Shown: positions 37,201-48,957, numbered from the stretch's first letter. The stretch: DNA of 64,000 nucleotides from Stercorarius parasiticus (GCA_013396915.1 VWZL01000187.1:89998-153997), one strand, 5' to 3'. Notes: a model not told the origin generated them from the sequence alone. Program-made: numbers and translations.

Positions 37201-40200
37201 GGCATGCCCAGAGTCTGAGGGATTCCTGGGGCGATATCCCAAGGCACATGTGTCTGCTGCGGTTAGGGGAGCCATGCTTTGGTGCCATCTCCGCTCTCCC
37301 TCTGAGAAGTGCAAGAAATTAAACACAAGGCTACCAGTCGAATATGAATCACAGGAAAGACGAAGCATGTCCTGGCTGGAGATGCAATGTGAGGCATGGC
37401 AAATCATCCAGGTCCCTTTGCAATACTATAGAACTCCNTCATCATGGGAAAACTGGGGAATAGTGAATGGGAAGGCTTGCCTGAATACACGAGCATGTTG
37501 CATGGAGGATGTTGAGTAACTGAAGTGTATTTAAAGCCATCAGAATAATTTGGAGAACTGGAAATCCTGGTTTTTTAGGTTACTAGATTGGGAGAGCTGA
37601 CTCCTGTGACCTGTTCTTTATGCACTGGCACACGAAGGAGCCTCTCACGCTGCACTTGAAGTTGGCAGTTACATTTAAGGTGCTGAGTATGGATTTTTGA
37701 AATGGAGGTAAATTAACCACTGCTATATTTTCCTGAAGGGCACTGGAGCCCACCAATGTTAGCAAGCCAGTGGGGGGCAATCCCACTGATTTTTTTTTTC
37801 AGGTTTAAGATGGATCGATGCTCTTTATTTCCAATATCCTTTGGTGAAAAGGGCAAGATGGAGAATAGCAACCCATGCCCTTGCAGTCAGGCATGGTGGG
37901 AAGGAACAGTAGCAAAGCAGGCAAAGTTCAGGTTAGCTGTAAATCAGGATCCCACGGGCTGTCGCAGTGATGGGCTGCTCAGCTCTTGGGATGGAATGTT
38001 ACTGAAAAGGGAGAGTTTGTCCCTGGCAAGTGTTTTCAGTAATTCCTTGGTATAGTTGGCAGTATTTTAATCTGTGCAGGCTGCAGCCTGGGCTTCAAGC
38101 AGCTCGTAGGGAAAGAGGGAGATGTAAAGCCGAGATATTTCCAGGCGGTGTTAGCTGGCCCGGCTGTAACATCTGAAACAAGAGCAGGATGTCGTTTAAG
38201 CCGCAAACAATTTCTATTTCGGTGTGCCTATTCAGGAACTGCATTTTACATAAGTCACGGCGGTACAGAGAGGAAACGGGGCTCTCTGTACATCTGACTT
38301 CACCGCAACGTTGGGCTCGGCAAAGGCAGCAGCCAGCACGGTGCTGGCAGGCGCCGCGTTGCGCCCAGGTTGCTTGGAGGAATAGGTGTGGCTGTGCGCG
38401 GTGGACCTTGGACTGCACCGAGCAAAGTCCCATCTCTCTCTGAGTGCGGGAATGGTAAGGCAGCTCTGTGGATTTGTGTTAAAGTGATGGGAAGGAAACA
38501 GAAATGCACCAACTGGTTTTTGTATGGGGCGAAGGGTGGGTAGGGGGGAGTGGGGAGGGGAGGAATGCATTAGGAAATCTCTCATGTATGCAAATCGAGA
38601 CACTCTCTTGCAAAAATCTTCTTTTCTTACAGATTCAAAAGCTTCCTTGATTCTTGCCAGGTCAGACAGTGCACCCGCATGGGTGTGCACCCGTGCATTT
38701 TTTCCCCCCAGATTACTAAAAGTTAAAAAGTCTAAGAAAGTTATAGGATAAAGATATATCTTTGTAATAAAAATTAAAAAAAAAAAAAATTTAAGTCCAG
38801 TCGGTTGCCTTCAACAGTGTTAATTGTAACAGAGCTAAAAACCTCAATGGGTCTCTCTCTCTCTTTTTATATTTTTTTAACTGTGACTTGTGAGGTGCAT
38901 TGCAAAGTTTTGTAAATCATCCCCAAGAGGCTTGCTGTGGTAAATTCATCACTGGTGCAAGACCAGTGTCTCTGATGAGTTATACCTGAGGTGGTTTTTA
39001 GAGCCTTATTTCATCAGCCCCTGAGTATTTTTAGACCGAGGCTGCTCAGGCAAATGAGGAAGTCTGGCAGAAGTTTCTTCCGGGCTTCTCATGCTCTGCT
39101 CTCCATGTGGTGGTGTGGACACGAGTAAGTGCTTTGTCTGGATGGGGAATGAAGCATTTCTCAGTCTTCAAATAAAAATTGCTCATGGCATCTGCTGTGC
39201 TTGGGGGTTTTGGAAGAGGAGAGATTGTGAGCGTGGACAGGGTGCCACAGGAAAACGGTCATGCACGTCTCTTGTTTGTCTTTCTCAGCAGCCATTCAGC
39301 CATCTGATTAGGAAACGCCGGATACCTTCCAGCAAGATAGCTGGTGGAAGTCCTTTTTCTTTTTTACAGGTCTGCCACTAACCTTTTTACGTTCTTAATC
39401 AACAACGTGTTGAATTTTATCAGCAGATTGGCAGTTTTACTTAAAAAATGTGGACTGATAACCTTCGTTTGCTGGCCGATAGAGAGTCTGAACTGTGCCA
39501 AAGCTAGGAGTGTTTTTGTTCTGATTTGCTGCCTGATTTCAACAGTTCTTGTTGTTTTCCAAGGAGGAAAAAATGAAGAAAATGCAGGGGAAATTCTTTA
39601 TCTTAGCGAGAAGTCCTGCTTGCCTACAACTGGTCACTTAAACTGTGACCTGGCAGGTTATAAGCCCAGTTTATGGTTTGTTTATTTTTTTAATTTTTTT
39701 TAGGTAGAAGCTGCATGGAAAACTGTAGATCTTACATTAAAAGCTGCATGGTAGGTCCTGAGTTCGGCAGACACTTGTTTTCTGCAGAGACGCTTCTTCT
39801 TTTGGAAGGTGTCAATTGTTACTGTGATGCACTGAGGAGACAACAGCTGCTAGGAATGGCCTCTTCTTCCACTTATGTCTCCCCCTTGAAGGAATTGGGT
39901 TGTGACACACAGCCTCAACCTGCCCTTCTGTAAAATGGGAGGAGTGATGCCACTCCCTTCCCTTGAGAACTTTACTGAAGGTGAACACTGGTGGGTCCCC
40001 ACTTACCAGTGACGGTGGCCAAGATGGGATGTGGTCCAGGACCCCAGGCAAAGGTGGTGCAAACTGGGGCTGGATGCTATTGTGTCAGTGATTCTCTCTG
40101 TTCAAGCACAGCTGGTTTGTCATGGCAAGCTGGCATGGGGGCTGCAAGGCTATAACCTGCTCAGTGTCAGTGGGATGCAATCCTCAGGTGACAGAGAAAG

Positions 40201-43200
40201 AAGACAAGTGCTCAGGAATGAGGTGCTGGGACCAAGCTAAGGCTGCTCTTGGCGGGGTATCTTTTGCCATCTGTCTCCTGACTCTTCTTTTTCACTCTCT
40301 CTAGGCATGCTCTAAAAATGAACCCGAATAATGCTGAGTTGGAGAGGGTCAGCAACAGCTCTGCCGAGAGCCTCAGCCCACCTTTCAGGAGTGTCCACGT
40401 CAGCTTCACGGCTGGCTCTACCGACAGCCTCGACTCAGACACGCAGACCGGCAGTGATGGCAGTAAGTGACCATTGGGTATGGGAGAGGTAGCATCAGAC
40501 TCAGACCTGACGAAGGAGTTAGCTCCATCCTGAGGCCCCCTGCTGGGGCAGCATCTTCAAAGCAGGGATCATGGGGGTCCGATCACCTAGCAACCCTTCG
40601 TCTTTCCATTTCTCCTACCCTTCTGCCTCTTGATGCACTTAAAATGAATGTCGCAGAGTCAGGCCAACATCGTGGGCTTTTTCCGCTTTCATGTGTCAAG
40701 TGCCAAAATCATTCATCCTGTAGGTCTCCTCTTGTCTGGATAAAACCTCCATCTGAAAGCAGTTGTCCTAATCCCGCTTGTGCTTCATGCGTTGCATGAG
40801 GTCACAAGTAGTCCTGCCATAGAAAATCTTCCATAGATTTGAGGAGTACCAGAAGGAGTCTTGTGCTAGAGGTGATCTCCCCCTCTCATTGTGTTTCCAG
40901 TCATTTCTTGAAGGGGAAAAAATCTGCCTGCACTCGTTTAACTGAGATTAAAAAATACTTACTATGAAGTCACTTTTTTCATCAGTGCGTAACTTAGACA
41001 TGCATTAACGTGTTCAGCAGCTCAGAAAGTATATCCTTTGCAAAAGCAGCCTTCGTGTAGTGGAAGTTCTGTCTTTCCAAGAGCAACAATGTGCAGTAAT
41101 AAAAATTAAGAGCCAGAACTCTGGAAACTCCATTTTTCCACCACTAACTTGGAGTCTGAGACCATGCCAGGAAATTGTACAGGGAGAAGAAAAACTCGCA
41201 TATGTTGGATCTTTACTTGCTGGGCACAGAAGCAATTTGCTGTCAAAAGTGATATGGGACAAGAGGATTCTCTGCCTCCACTAACAGAAGCAACTGTTTT
41301 AACTCATTGGGAAAGATGAGTTTTTAAATGAATAACCCAAATGCAATTTTCCTTGCTGATGCAAGCAAGAAGCTATGCAGTCAATCGCTGACTGAGGTGA
41401 GCTCAATTTAATTGGCCGTGCTGTCACATGTTAAAATATGAAGTGAGCGGGAGCTTTTAAGCCCTTGACATGCAGAAGGACTCTACGCTGAAGGTGCAGA
41501 GCACTGTTAGGAAAGCTGTGAAAGGGTTTCATTCCTTATCCTGTGCTTGGGGCAGAGCCCAGCAGCATGTAAAAAAAAAAAAAAAAAAAAAAAGGAAAGA
41601 GCAATTTGGCATTTGTGGGCTAGGCGTGTGGACCTGTTGCCAAAGCTTCCAGCTCTGACGTTTGTTCTGTAAGACTCTGTCAAGTAAATCTTGCCTCTTG
41701 AAACAGGGATTCAGCTGCGTGTCCTGGCAGAGATGCCTCTCTTGAGTTGCTCTTGGGCTGCATGCTGAAGAATTTCTCTTGGCTGTATCCTCTGTCAAAG
41801 CCCCTTGGGATGGAAGTGGCAAGAGATGCCATGCTGAATGATCCCTACCTGTGGCTTTTTGACGGGGTTTTAACAGAGGGGATCTTTCCCGTGGACCAGG
41901 CAGGGTGTGATGCAGATGTTTGAGTTTTCATTAAAGCTTGGGGCATGCATCTATGTTGAGCCATGGGCTCCACAGTTACCTGTGCAGCTGCAGAGCAGCT
42001 GAAAATGGAGAGCAGTCAATTGCTCAGCGACAGGGTGTACAATGCAGGTAGGCACCTGGGGCAAGGGCCCAACAGGAGTCAGATAGCTGGACCCAGGAAC
42101 TGGGGCAAAAAAGACGTGGTGATTCACAACATTTCCTACAGAGCACGTTGTCAGAAATGGGATGCTGAAACTGCCTTGCATGGGGAAGCTCATCTTCTAC
42201 AGAAACCAAAATCAGTGCTGCTCATTCCTGGGGTGTCTCAACACTGTTGCTTGGGATGGGATGTATAGCAGCAGGAGCATACAGGCAGCCTTGGCAGTGG
42301 AGGGGACAAATTAAAATTGATGTCATGCTACCAAACTCTGGTGGGGAGGGACAGGGACTGTGTCAGCATCCACTCTGGTAGCTGATAGGACCTGCCCTCA
42401 CCTCGTGTGGTCTCAGGCAGTGAGCAGCTAACAGGGATTGCTGTTCTATCACAGCTGGTATGGCTTTGAGCCTGCATGTGACACACCAGGACAGGCTGGG
42501 AGCTCAGGGATCCGAGCTCCCGCACTTGGAGGTTGTGCGTGAGAGCTGGTGAGTCACTAGGGTTGTGACAGAGACAAGCGTCTGCCTCAGGCTGACATGA
42601 AGCTGCCCCAGGGCGTTCCTGTGGAGAAAAAAAAGCCACTGTGAGGAAGTACTTGCTGACAGCTGAACCCTCACCAGCAGCCTTGTGAGGGGGAAGGATG
42701 GCTTGCTACCTCTCTGCAGCTTTGGAAGCAGCGTTCAAAGAAAGCAATAGATCCTGCCATCTGCTGAGCTTGCTTGGAGTGAAACCCCACCATCCACCTT
42801 TCACGGTCTACACTTGTATGCAAGGTGGCAAGGTGTTAGCAGAGCTCAAGTTTATCAAGAGTCCCGCCTGTATTACTCGTCTCCAGTCTGGCCAGGGTAG
42901 GAAAAGAGCTGCTACAGCTTCCTGAAATAAGCCAGCCATCCCAACAAAATCTATGTGCAGATGGCAGGTGGAGCTGCTTGGGATTTAGTGGTATGTAGTG
43001 GGGCCAGGCTGCTGTCTGAGCACAGAGGTCCAGGGGGACAGGCAGCAGCAGGGAGGCAGATTTTTTCAGGAGGATGGAAATTGCCAAAATCCCAGGCCTT
43101 GCCCAGTGACCCTTACACAGTGTGAGGCAGAGAGACAGATTCAATATACTTCTTGGGCTGCTCTGGTACAGCTGGAGGGCCGGAGCTGTGTAGCGTGAGC

Positions 43201-46200
43201 CACTCTCTCCTTATCCTGCTGTGCTGCTGAAGCACTGGCTGGCAGCTCCCAGGTGAGACAGGCTGTGTTTAAGAGATTGTCCTCGTATCCTGAGTGCTTC
43301 GTTCTTATCTCCCTGTGGATGACATCACAGCTTAAACATTTACCCTCTACTGGCTTTTTACTACTGTGTATGCAGCTCACAGGGGAGTGGTTTCAAGGGG
43401 GAATTCCTCTGGATGGCTGGTTGTAGCCTGCTTTGCAAACCTGCTGTATTAAACTGTATTCAATCCCGAACCACTTCAGTGAAGATTTACAGTTGTGAAT
43501 AGGTGAGGACTGTGCGCTGGGCTTGGACATAACCTGGCTTGCTGCTTTTTTCCTGGCCAGGAGGACTGTGCGCTGGGCTTGGACATAACCTGGCTTGCTG
43601 CTTTTTTCCTGGCCAGGGCCCTGGGAGATATAGTTTGTGGGGGTGGTAGGGGCATGGAGAGGGACTTGCGCTCCCAGCCCACAAGGGCCACTCATGGCAT
43701 CTTCTTGTGTGTCACTGTCTCCTAGGGCACTCGTCTGAGCCGAACCACTCACCTCCTCCAGTTGAGAGCCAAGTATTTCCCCCCGTCCCTTTCCTTCCTG
43801 CCTCCGGTGAGGATGGTCCCTCCTCTGCCTCCAGCTGCCCACCCCCTCTGCCCCAGAAGAAGACAGTGAGCAGAACGGTGTCCTCCCCAGATGGCTTTTT
43901 TGGGGGACAGGTGTCTGCCAGCCCCAGGCTGAATGTCAGCCACTCAGAGAGCAATGTCTGCCTCCGAGAGGAGTCTCCCTTTGTCCACCCAGCTAGCCTG
44001 GGGGGCCGCCCCGGCGCCTTCTCCTCCTCCGAGTCCCTGGAGAAAGGCTCCAAAGGAAACGGCTGCTGGGGCTCAGCCACTGGTAAAAGCACAGGGGCTT
44101 GCGTCCCCAGCAGAAACCTCCAGTCGCTCTCCTCCTCGCAGCTCAGTGTGTCCAGCCACGTGTCATCGGGCTCCAGTCTCCAGCTCCACAACCTCCTGAG
44201 CAACATGGACAGCAAGGAGGGGGTGTACGCCAAGTTGGGGGCACTCTACGCCGAGTCCTTGCGCCGCCTGGTTGCCAAATGTGAGGACTGCTTCATGCGG
44301 GAGCAGAAGAATGAGCTGCACTTCAGCGAGAACAACTGGTCGCTCTTCAAGCTGACGTGCAACAAGCCCTGTTGTGATTCGGGGGATGCAATATATTACT
44401 GTGCCACCTGCTCCAAGGACCCTTCTACCACCTATGCTGTGAAGGTAAGCCCACACCCAGGAAGTGTCCAGGCTTATCTCCATCTTCCAGTTGGGAGGAT
44501 GAGGCAAATTGCTGCAGGGTCCAAGGCTGCATGGGAGTGTGTGGCTGAGCTGGGATTGAACCTTCGAGCTTCTTTTTCCCCCTATCTGGTATATGGATTT
44601 GAATGAAAGAGTGGGAAGCAGACTTAGGTGGGTATGCCTTTGAGAAGCACCATCAGCACACAGTGGCCTGTTTTCTCTGCTTGTCTTTCTCACAGGTAAA
44701 GCCTGGCAAGCAAAACCCCTTCCAAAATTGCCACTTTTTCCCTACTACTTGCAAAGGTTAATTCAGAGAAGTAATTTTTGTTGTAACAGATGCCAGTCAG
44801 ATGCATGTTGCTGCAGACCAGTAGGGTCTGAAACCCAACCGGTTTCTCTCTAAAAAAATCTTTGTGCAAATACTATGTTGTAAACTCGGAGGCATTTGCC
44901 TCTGATGCCACAAGCTGATGAAATGATGTTCAAAAGACAGCATTTTTGCCTCTGCCTGCCTTTTAAGTGAAGTCTGACCCAGAAACTGTGTGAGTGCATA
45001 TATGATCTTGAAACGGCAGGCGTTAGGGTATTGCAGATCTCAATTAAACAATGTGAGGCTGACCCAGACATGCTGTGTAAAGTCAGATCTGAAATATTTT
45101 CCTGTAACTCTACGGAATCCATGTTTGAAATGGAAACTTGAGGTACAACAGTTCAGCTCTTTGAAACCTGGATAAGTAAGCTTATCCAACCTGTTCTATG
45201 GACATCCTGTGGATTTTGGGGGTTTGACCCATGTTACTACTTGAATACAAAGCCTTTAATTTCTATTGTGTCTTAACCCTAGGGGCATCTCATTGCTGCC
45301 TACTCTTCAGGTTGTTCTCAAAACCTAAAGTAATTCCCAAAAAAGCACTGTCAGAGATGCATTAAGCAAGGAAAAAAATACATCTTTTGTGAATCATTCC
45401 ACCATTATGAACCCCAAGGGGATGCTTTAGTTAAATGATAGCTTTAAAGCCAGTTCATATTCTAAAGGAAGTACAGGGGGGCTGTAAATAACCAGAATGG
45501 TATTCGATGAGATCTTGCAACAATACCTCTAGTCCAGCACTCAGAGCTGCAGCTTCTCTTGTGTGTTATACCTAAATCCATTGCAACTTTCCTCCTGATA
45601 CTTGAGAACTGCGTGGTGAACTGGTGTGCTCCTTTTCAATCTGCGGTTCCCTGTGGCACTCGCACACGTTTGCTTTTGCCTGCTGTGTTAGGTGGGGTTC
45701 AGAGGCTCAGCTCTATGGCTGTAGTGCATGAATTCTTGCCAAGGCAGAAATGGCACATTTCAGTCTCTTAATGGGACTGCATTTTGGGTCCCTGCATGTG
45801 ATGTGGGCTTACTCTGTGCCCTTGGTATGCTGCAGAGCGCCTTAACAAAGCCAAAACCATTCCAACAGGGCCGTACTCTGCGCCAGGGTAAAGTGAAGTT
45901 GTGTATGTGTTTACACGTATGCATGCATACACCTTCTGCAATGTTCCTGTGTGCCACCTTCCTTTTAGTAGCCAAAGTAGAGAATAATTGTGAAACTTTA
46001 CAACTGGATGATTCCTAGCTGTCCCTCCTGGCTCCTATACAGATTTCTCTCTCTCCAACATGAGAGAGATCAGAGGCCTGTAGTTAAAATTAGACTTGGA
46101 GCGCTTGTGGGCAGCGCATCTGACTTGAGCCCAAGGAGCCTGCTGAGGAGCAGGATTCAGAGTTTGGGCTGTGCACAAGCAGACACGGTTACGTATAAAA

Positions 46201-48957
46201 CACTCAGAAGGAGCCAGGGTTACATGAAATAGCTTTAGAGGAATTAAGCCAAGCTATGCTCCACACCTTGGCTTCTTTCTCCTCTTAAAGATATGTGACT
46301 AAGCGAGCCCCAGGCTCCTACCTGGAGCTTGCTGCATGGAGGATGTCTCTGGTGCAGCCAAAGTCATGAATAATGGCTGTCCGGGGAAGATCTCCCTGTC
46401 TTCATTTGGCTGCAGTTGCTCTTCCAGAGACTTCTCTCCCGCAGGAGTTCCTCCTCCCCTTTTCCTAAGCCTTACACATCTTCTCTATGTGGGGAGGAGC
46501 AAGCAGGTTGGTTTGTCAGTGGGCTGGAAGGCCGCCTCCACCTTTGGGGACCTTCTGTGTCTTTCTGCATCCCGCTGCATTAATCTGCAGTCTGCCTAGC
46601 TCTCCAAAGCTTGTCTTTCCACAAAATAAGCATGCAGCCACGGCAGGGTATTTTTGTTTAGAAAAGAGAGGACAATAGGGATTTGAAATGCCCTGTCTCC
46701 ACAGTATCGTCTCATCTGAGTGAATTACCTGCAAATGCCTAGATTCAAATCCTTGCTAGAGGAATACAAAAGCAGCCCGCTTCTCCAGCTCCTCTCTATT
46801 CTTGCATTTATTTTAACTCGGAGGCAAAATTGATTTCTGTCCGATTTTGCACGCATGCTGTGACTGGCAGTGGCACGCTCCAGGGTTTGAAGCCTTTTAT
46901 GCTGCGTTTTAGCCTGTTGCTGATTCCTGTGGGTAAGATATAAATACATTGCTAAATAAAAGAAAAAAAAAAAAAGTACTGTATAATACAAATGCCAGAA
47001 GGCCCCATAAGCTAATGGATAGTCCTATAATAAACCTGAGTTTGAGTTTGTTTAGTCTTTAATGTAGTCATAAAGCTAAAATACAGAACAAAATGAAGAT
47101 AAAAGTCATGTGGGTTTAAGAGAATCCAGATTATAAAAAGCTCTTTTCCCTCGAGTTTGCTGCACTCTCACTTATTTCTAAGCCTGTTGTTAGCTCCTGC
47201 TTTCTCTCAGGTATTTTTTCCCTGTGCTGGTAAGCACAGCTTGTTGCTGGTTTCTCTTAGCCGTTGATCAGGGATTTGAGAGTAGTCACTGACACAAGGA
47301 AGCGGAGTGGTTGAGGAGGATGTGAAAGGGGCTCCAGGGCTTAGGACCAGACAAGGGTTAGGTGGGAAGAAAGTGCTGGAGGTCTCTGTTCACCCCTTAC
47401 TCCAAACAGTGCCACCCTCACAGCCACATCACATCACATGGGGGCTTCATCCAGGTAAGTGCTAACCATCTCCAGAGATGGAGGCAGCACATCTGCCACA
47501 GGCTTTGCTTTTCCCTCTGCAGAATGTGTCCTGGGCTGCAGGGGGGAATCTTGATGACATCCATTATGTAAAAGCTATGTTTGCTTCTATCAGCGATGAA
47601 ACAAAGTCTCCAGAAGTTAATCATGGGGGGATTACCTTCCTCCTTTCCTGCAAGTAGTGGGCATTGCCTGGCAAAGGAAGCATGCCCAGAAATGTGACCC
47701 AGACATCTGGTTGCTAGGGCTGGGTTGTTGCAGGACAAGAAAGAGCCTCAGGCCAGGAGATAGTTTGAAGTACTGAAGGGACCAACACACACCCTGCTTC
47801 TACTAATGTCTTCCTTAGCATCTGCAAATCTCAGTTTAGGAACCCACCTCTGAAATTCTGGTCTCTGCCCTGTCTCTGTCAATGGCTGATGAGACTTTTC
47901 TTTTGGACTCTCTTTACAGATTTGTAAAACCCAGGAGTCCAAGGTGGCAGCTTCGTACTGCAGCCCTGCAGTGCCAGTCCACTTCAACATCCAGCAGGAC
48001 TGTGGGCATTTTGTGGCCTCCGTCCCCTCCAGCATGCTGCTGGCCTCAGATGTGGAGAAAGGCATGCCTGGGGATGGCCTCCACCCCTCCCGCACTGCCA
48101 GCGAGCATGACTGTGTGGTGGTCATTACCCGGGAGGTGCCGAGCCAGACCACTGCTGACTTTGTGAGAGACTCGGTGATGTTGCACCAAGCCAAGCCCGA
48201 GCTGTATGAACGTCGCGTTTGCTTCTTGCTCCTCCAGCTCTGCAATGGCCTGGAGCATCTCAAAGAGCACGGTATCATCCATCGTGACCTGTGCCTGGAG
48301 AACCTCCTGCTTGTCCCTTGCAAGCCCCCCATGAGCTGTGTGAAAGCCAAAGATGACAAACACTTACCCCGCCTCATCATCAGCAATTTTTTGAAAGCCA
48401 AACAGAAGTCAGGAACTGGAGACTCCAAACTGAAGAAGAGTCAGGCCCGGCTGGCCCCGGAGATTGTGTCGGCTTCTCAGTACAAGAAGTTTGACGAGTT
48501 TCAGACTGGTATTCTCATCTATGAGCTGCTGCACCAGCCCAACCCCTTTGAGGAGAAGGCGCACCTCAGGGAGCAGGAGTATAGCCCTGAGGACCTCCCT
48601 GCTCTGCCCAGCCTGTCCATCTACTCCAGGGGTCTGCAGCAGCTGGCCCACCTGCTACTGGAAGCGGATCCCATCAAGCGTGTGCGGATCACCGAGGCCA
48701 AGCGGATGCTGCAGTGTCTGCTCTGGGGGCCCCGGAAAGACCTCACTGAGCAGCCCCTCAGCCATGAGGAAGCCCTCCGCCGGGTGCTTCAGAACTGGGT
48801 GGACATGAAGCGTGCCCTGCTCATGATGAAGTTCGCAGAGAGGGCTGTGGACACGGAGCGGAGCATTGAACTGGAGGACTGGCTGTGCTGCCAGTACTTA
48901 GCATCTGCTGAGCCGGCCTCCCTCTCACATACGTTAAAACTGCTGCAGCTGCTCTGA
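27879..48957 (+). CDS. PRAG1: Pragmin (SGK223), PEAK-family pseudokinase scaffold, whole gene
   Basis: Five exons join in frame: 27,917-28,273, 29,678-31,512, 40,305-40,462, 43,726-44,444 and 47,920-48,957 (1,368 residues; human about 1,406). Pragmin is a catalytically inactive kinase-like scaffold of the PEAK1/PEAK3 family that recruits CSK and Src-family signalling and acts in the cytoplasm on cell shape and migration. Seen here: an N-terminal MSACSDFVEH block; EGGEYCSI with Tyr264; DPIYAES with Tyr423, the CSK-SH2-type site; acidic and poly-proline stretches at the end of exon 2; the helical dimerisation segment before the kinase fold (KEGVYAKLGALYAESLRR, exon 4); AVK with Lys1023; HRD at 1144-1146; NFL at 1179-1181 where active kinases have DFG; and C-terminal helices ending LKLLQLL. 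No frameshift or internal stop. All introns are GT-AG. Confidence 0.97.
28274..29677 (+). other. PRAG1 intron between coding exons 1 and 2
   Basis: 1,404 bases, GTAATG to CCCATGCAG. It contains an 18-base T run at 29,592-29,609 followed by AAAAAT. I see no other repeat or gene in it. Confidence 0.85.
29592..29609 (+). repeat. Poly-T run
   Basis: Eighteen T in a row about 70 bases upstream of the PRAG1 coding exon 2 acceptor. It is low-complexity and may be length-variable. Confidence 0.8.
29678..31512 (+). CDS. PRAG1: PRAG1 coding exon 2 (large central exon)
   Basis: 1,835 bases encoding residues 120-730 plus two bases of codon 731. The acceptor CCCATGCAG ends at 29,677; the donor AG|GTACAG follows 31,512, phase 2. 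The exon carries the disordered scaffold region with the Tyr264 and Tyr423 motifs, the block ITIMTAHTEDDHKTIFLSSP conserved with mammals, an acidic IEEEEEQEEEQELL stretch and a proline run (APPPPPPPK) just before the donor. The frame reads on past the donor to a stop at 31,549, which the splice removes. Confidence 0.95.
35128..35175 (+). mobile_element. Short CR1 3'-tail-like remnant
   Basis: AGGGTCAAGCTAAATGATCC followed by TTTCTTCTAGCCTGCAG resembles the last 40-50 bases of avian CR1, where the sense strand reads GGTTGGACTAGATGATC then TTCCAACCT. It is degenerate and short, so the call is tentative. Confidence 0.4.
35856..35893 (+). repeat. AAT-rich microsatellite
   Basis: Interrupted ATT/AAT trinucleotide repeats running into AAAT units within an AT-rich block that continues to about 35,960. 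Confidence 0.7.
37438..37438. other. Single undetermined base
   Basis: One N inside the PRAG1 intron between coding exons 2 and 3. Confidence 0.99.
39893..39985 (+). mobile_element. MIR-like (CORE-SINE) fragment
   Basis: CCTCAACCTGCCCTTCTGTAAAATGGGAGG matches the diagnostic MIR block that reads CCTCAGTTTCCTCATCTGTAAAATGGGG in the sense direction. It is an old, diverged amniote SINE remnant in a PRAG1 intron. Boundaries are approximate. Confidence 0.55.
40305..40462 (+). CDS. PRAG1: PRAG1 coding exon 3
   Basis: 158 bases between the acceptor CTCTCTAG (ending 40,304) and the donor GCA|GTAAGT. The first base completes Arg731. The translation, HALKMN then SSAESLSPPFRSVHVSF then GSTDSLDSD, matches the mammalian pragmin segment after the proline run. 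Phase 2 in, phase 1 out. Confidence 0.94.
41571..41593 (+). repeat. Poly-A run
   Basis: Twenty-three A in a row. It could be a microsatellite or the tail of a small retroposed sequence; I could not identify a parent for the preceding bases. Confidence 0.75.
43505..43616 (+). repeat. Perfect 56-bp tandem duplication in a PRAG1 intron
   Basis: Bases 43,505-43,560 are repeated without a mismatch at 43,561-43,616. Each unit ends in a T-rich tract plus CCTGGCCAG, which resembles a splice acceptor, and the pair ends about 110 bases before the true acceptor of PRAG1 coding exon 4. The identity suggests a recent duplication or an assembly artefact. Confidence 0.95.
43726..44444 (+). CDS. PRAG1: PRAG1 coding exon 4 (dimerisation helix, start of pseudokinase)
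   Basis: 719 bases between the acceptor GTCTCCTAG (ending 43,725) and the donor AAG|GTAAGC. Joined to exon 3 it reads SDGRHSSEPNHSP. It includes the PPPLPQKKTVSR proline motif, SSPDGFF, the helix KEGVYAKLGALYAESLRR, then ENNWSLFKLTCNKPCCDSGD and TTYAVK, whose lysine ends the exon in phase 0. A perfect 56-bp tandem duplication lies about 110 bases upstream of this exon. Confidence 0.96.
44445..47919 (+). other. PRAG1 intron between coding exons 4 and 5
   Basis: About 3.5 kb. A MIR-like fragment in minus orientation sits just after the donor (44,478-44,575). Otherwise unremarkable, AT-rich around 44.8-45.5 and 46.9-47.1 kb. Confidence 0.8.
44478..44575 (-). mobile_element. MIR-like (CORE-SINE) fragment, minus orientation
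   Basis: GGATGAGGCAAATTGC, GGTCCAAGGCTGCATGGGAG and GAGCTGGGATTGAACC, in this order and spacing, match the reverse complement of MIR (GATGAGGAAACTGAGGC, CAAGGTCACACAGC, GAGCCGGGATTCGAACC). It begins about 35 bases after the PRAG1 exon 4 donor. Confidence 0.6.
47920..48957 (+). CDS. PRAG1: PRAG1 coding exon 5 (pseudokinase core and C-terminus)
   Basis: 1,038 bases including the stop TGA at 48,955-48,957; the acceptor CTCTTTACAG ends at 47,919. It encodes VHFNIQQDCGHFVASVPSSM, HGIIHRDLCLENLLLV, ISNFLKAKQ, RLAPEIVSASQYKKFDEFQ and the terminal helices. The linker between ENLLLV and LPRLIISNF is only about 15 residues, whereas human pragmin has a long Ala/Pro-rich insert here. Confidence 0.97.
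   Translation: MCKTQESKVAASYCSPAVPVHFNIQQDCGHFVASVPSSMLLASDVEKGMPGDGLHPSRTASEHDCVVVITREVPSQTTADFVRDSVMLHQAKPELYERRVCFLLLQLCNGLEHLKEHGIIHRDLCLENLLLVPCKPPMSCVKAKDDKHLPRLIISNFLKAKQKSGTGDSKLKKSQARLAPEIVSASQYKKFDEFQTGILIYELLHQPNPFEEKAHLREQEYSPEDLPALPSLSIYSRGLQQLAHLLLEADPIKRVRITEAKRMLQCLLWGPRKDLTEQPLSHEEALRRVLQNWVDMKRALLMMKFAERAVDTERSIELEDWLCCQYLASAEPASLSHTLKLLQLL

Larger units (their letters stand above)
31513..40304 (+). other. PRAG1 intron between coding exons 2 and 3
   Basis: About 8.8 kb. It holds A-rich runs at 32,299-32,330, a short CR1-tail-like remnant at 35,128-35,175, a CTG/CCG-rich triplet patch at about 35,431-35,453, an AAT-rich microsatellite at 35,856-35,893, one undetermined base at 37,438, a short TC repeat at about 38,852 and a MIR-like fragment at about 39,893-39,985. 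No nested gene is supported. Confidence 0.8.
40463..43725 (+). other. PRAG1 intron between coding exons 3 and 4
   Basis: About 3.3 kb. It holds a 23-base A run at 41,571-41,593 and a perfect 56-bp tandem duplication at 43,505-43,616. No nested gene is supported. Confidence 0.8.

Noticed and set aside
43712..44233. Minus-strand open frame of 173 codons
   Set aside because: Antisense shadow of PRAG1 coding exon 4.
46090..46200. Possible tRNA-derived sequence
   Set aside because: A few box-like words occur but no cloverleaf could be drawn.
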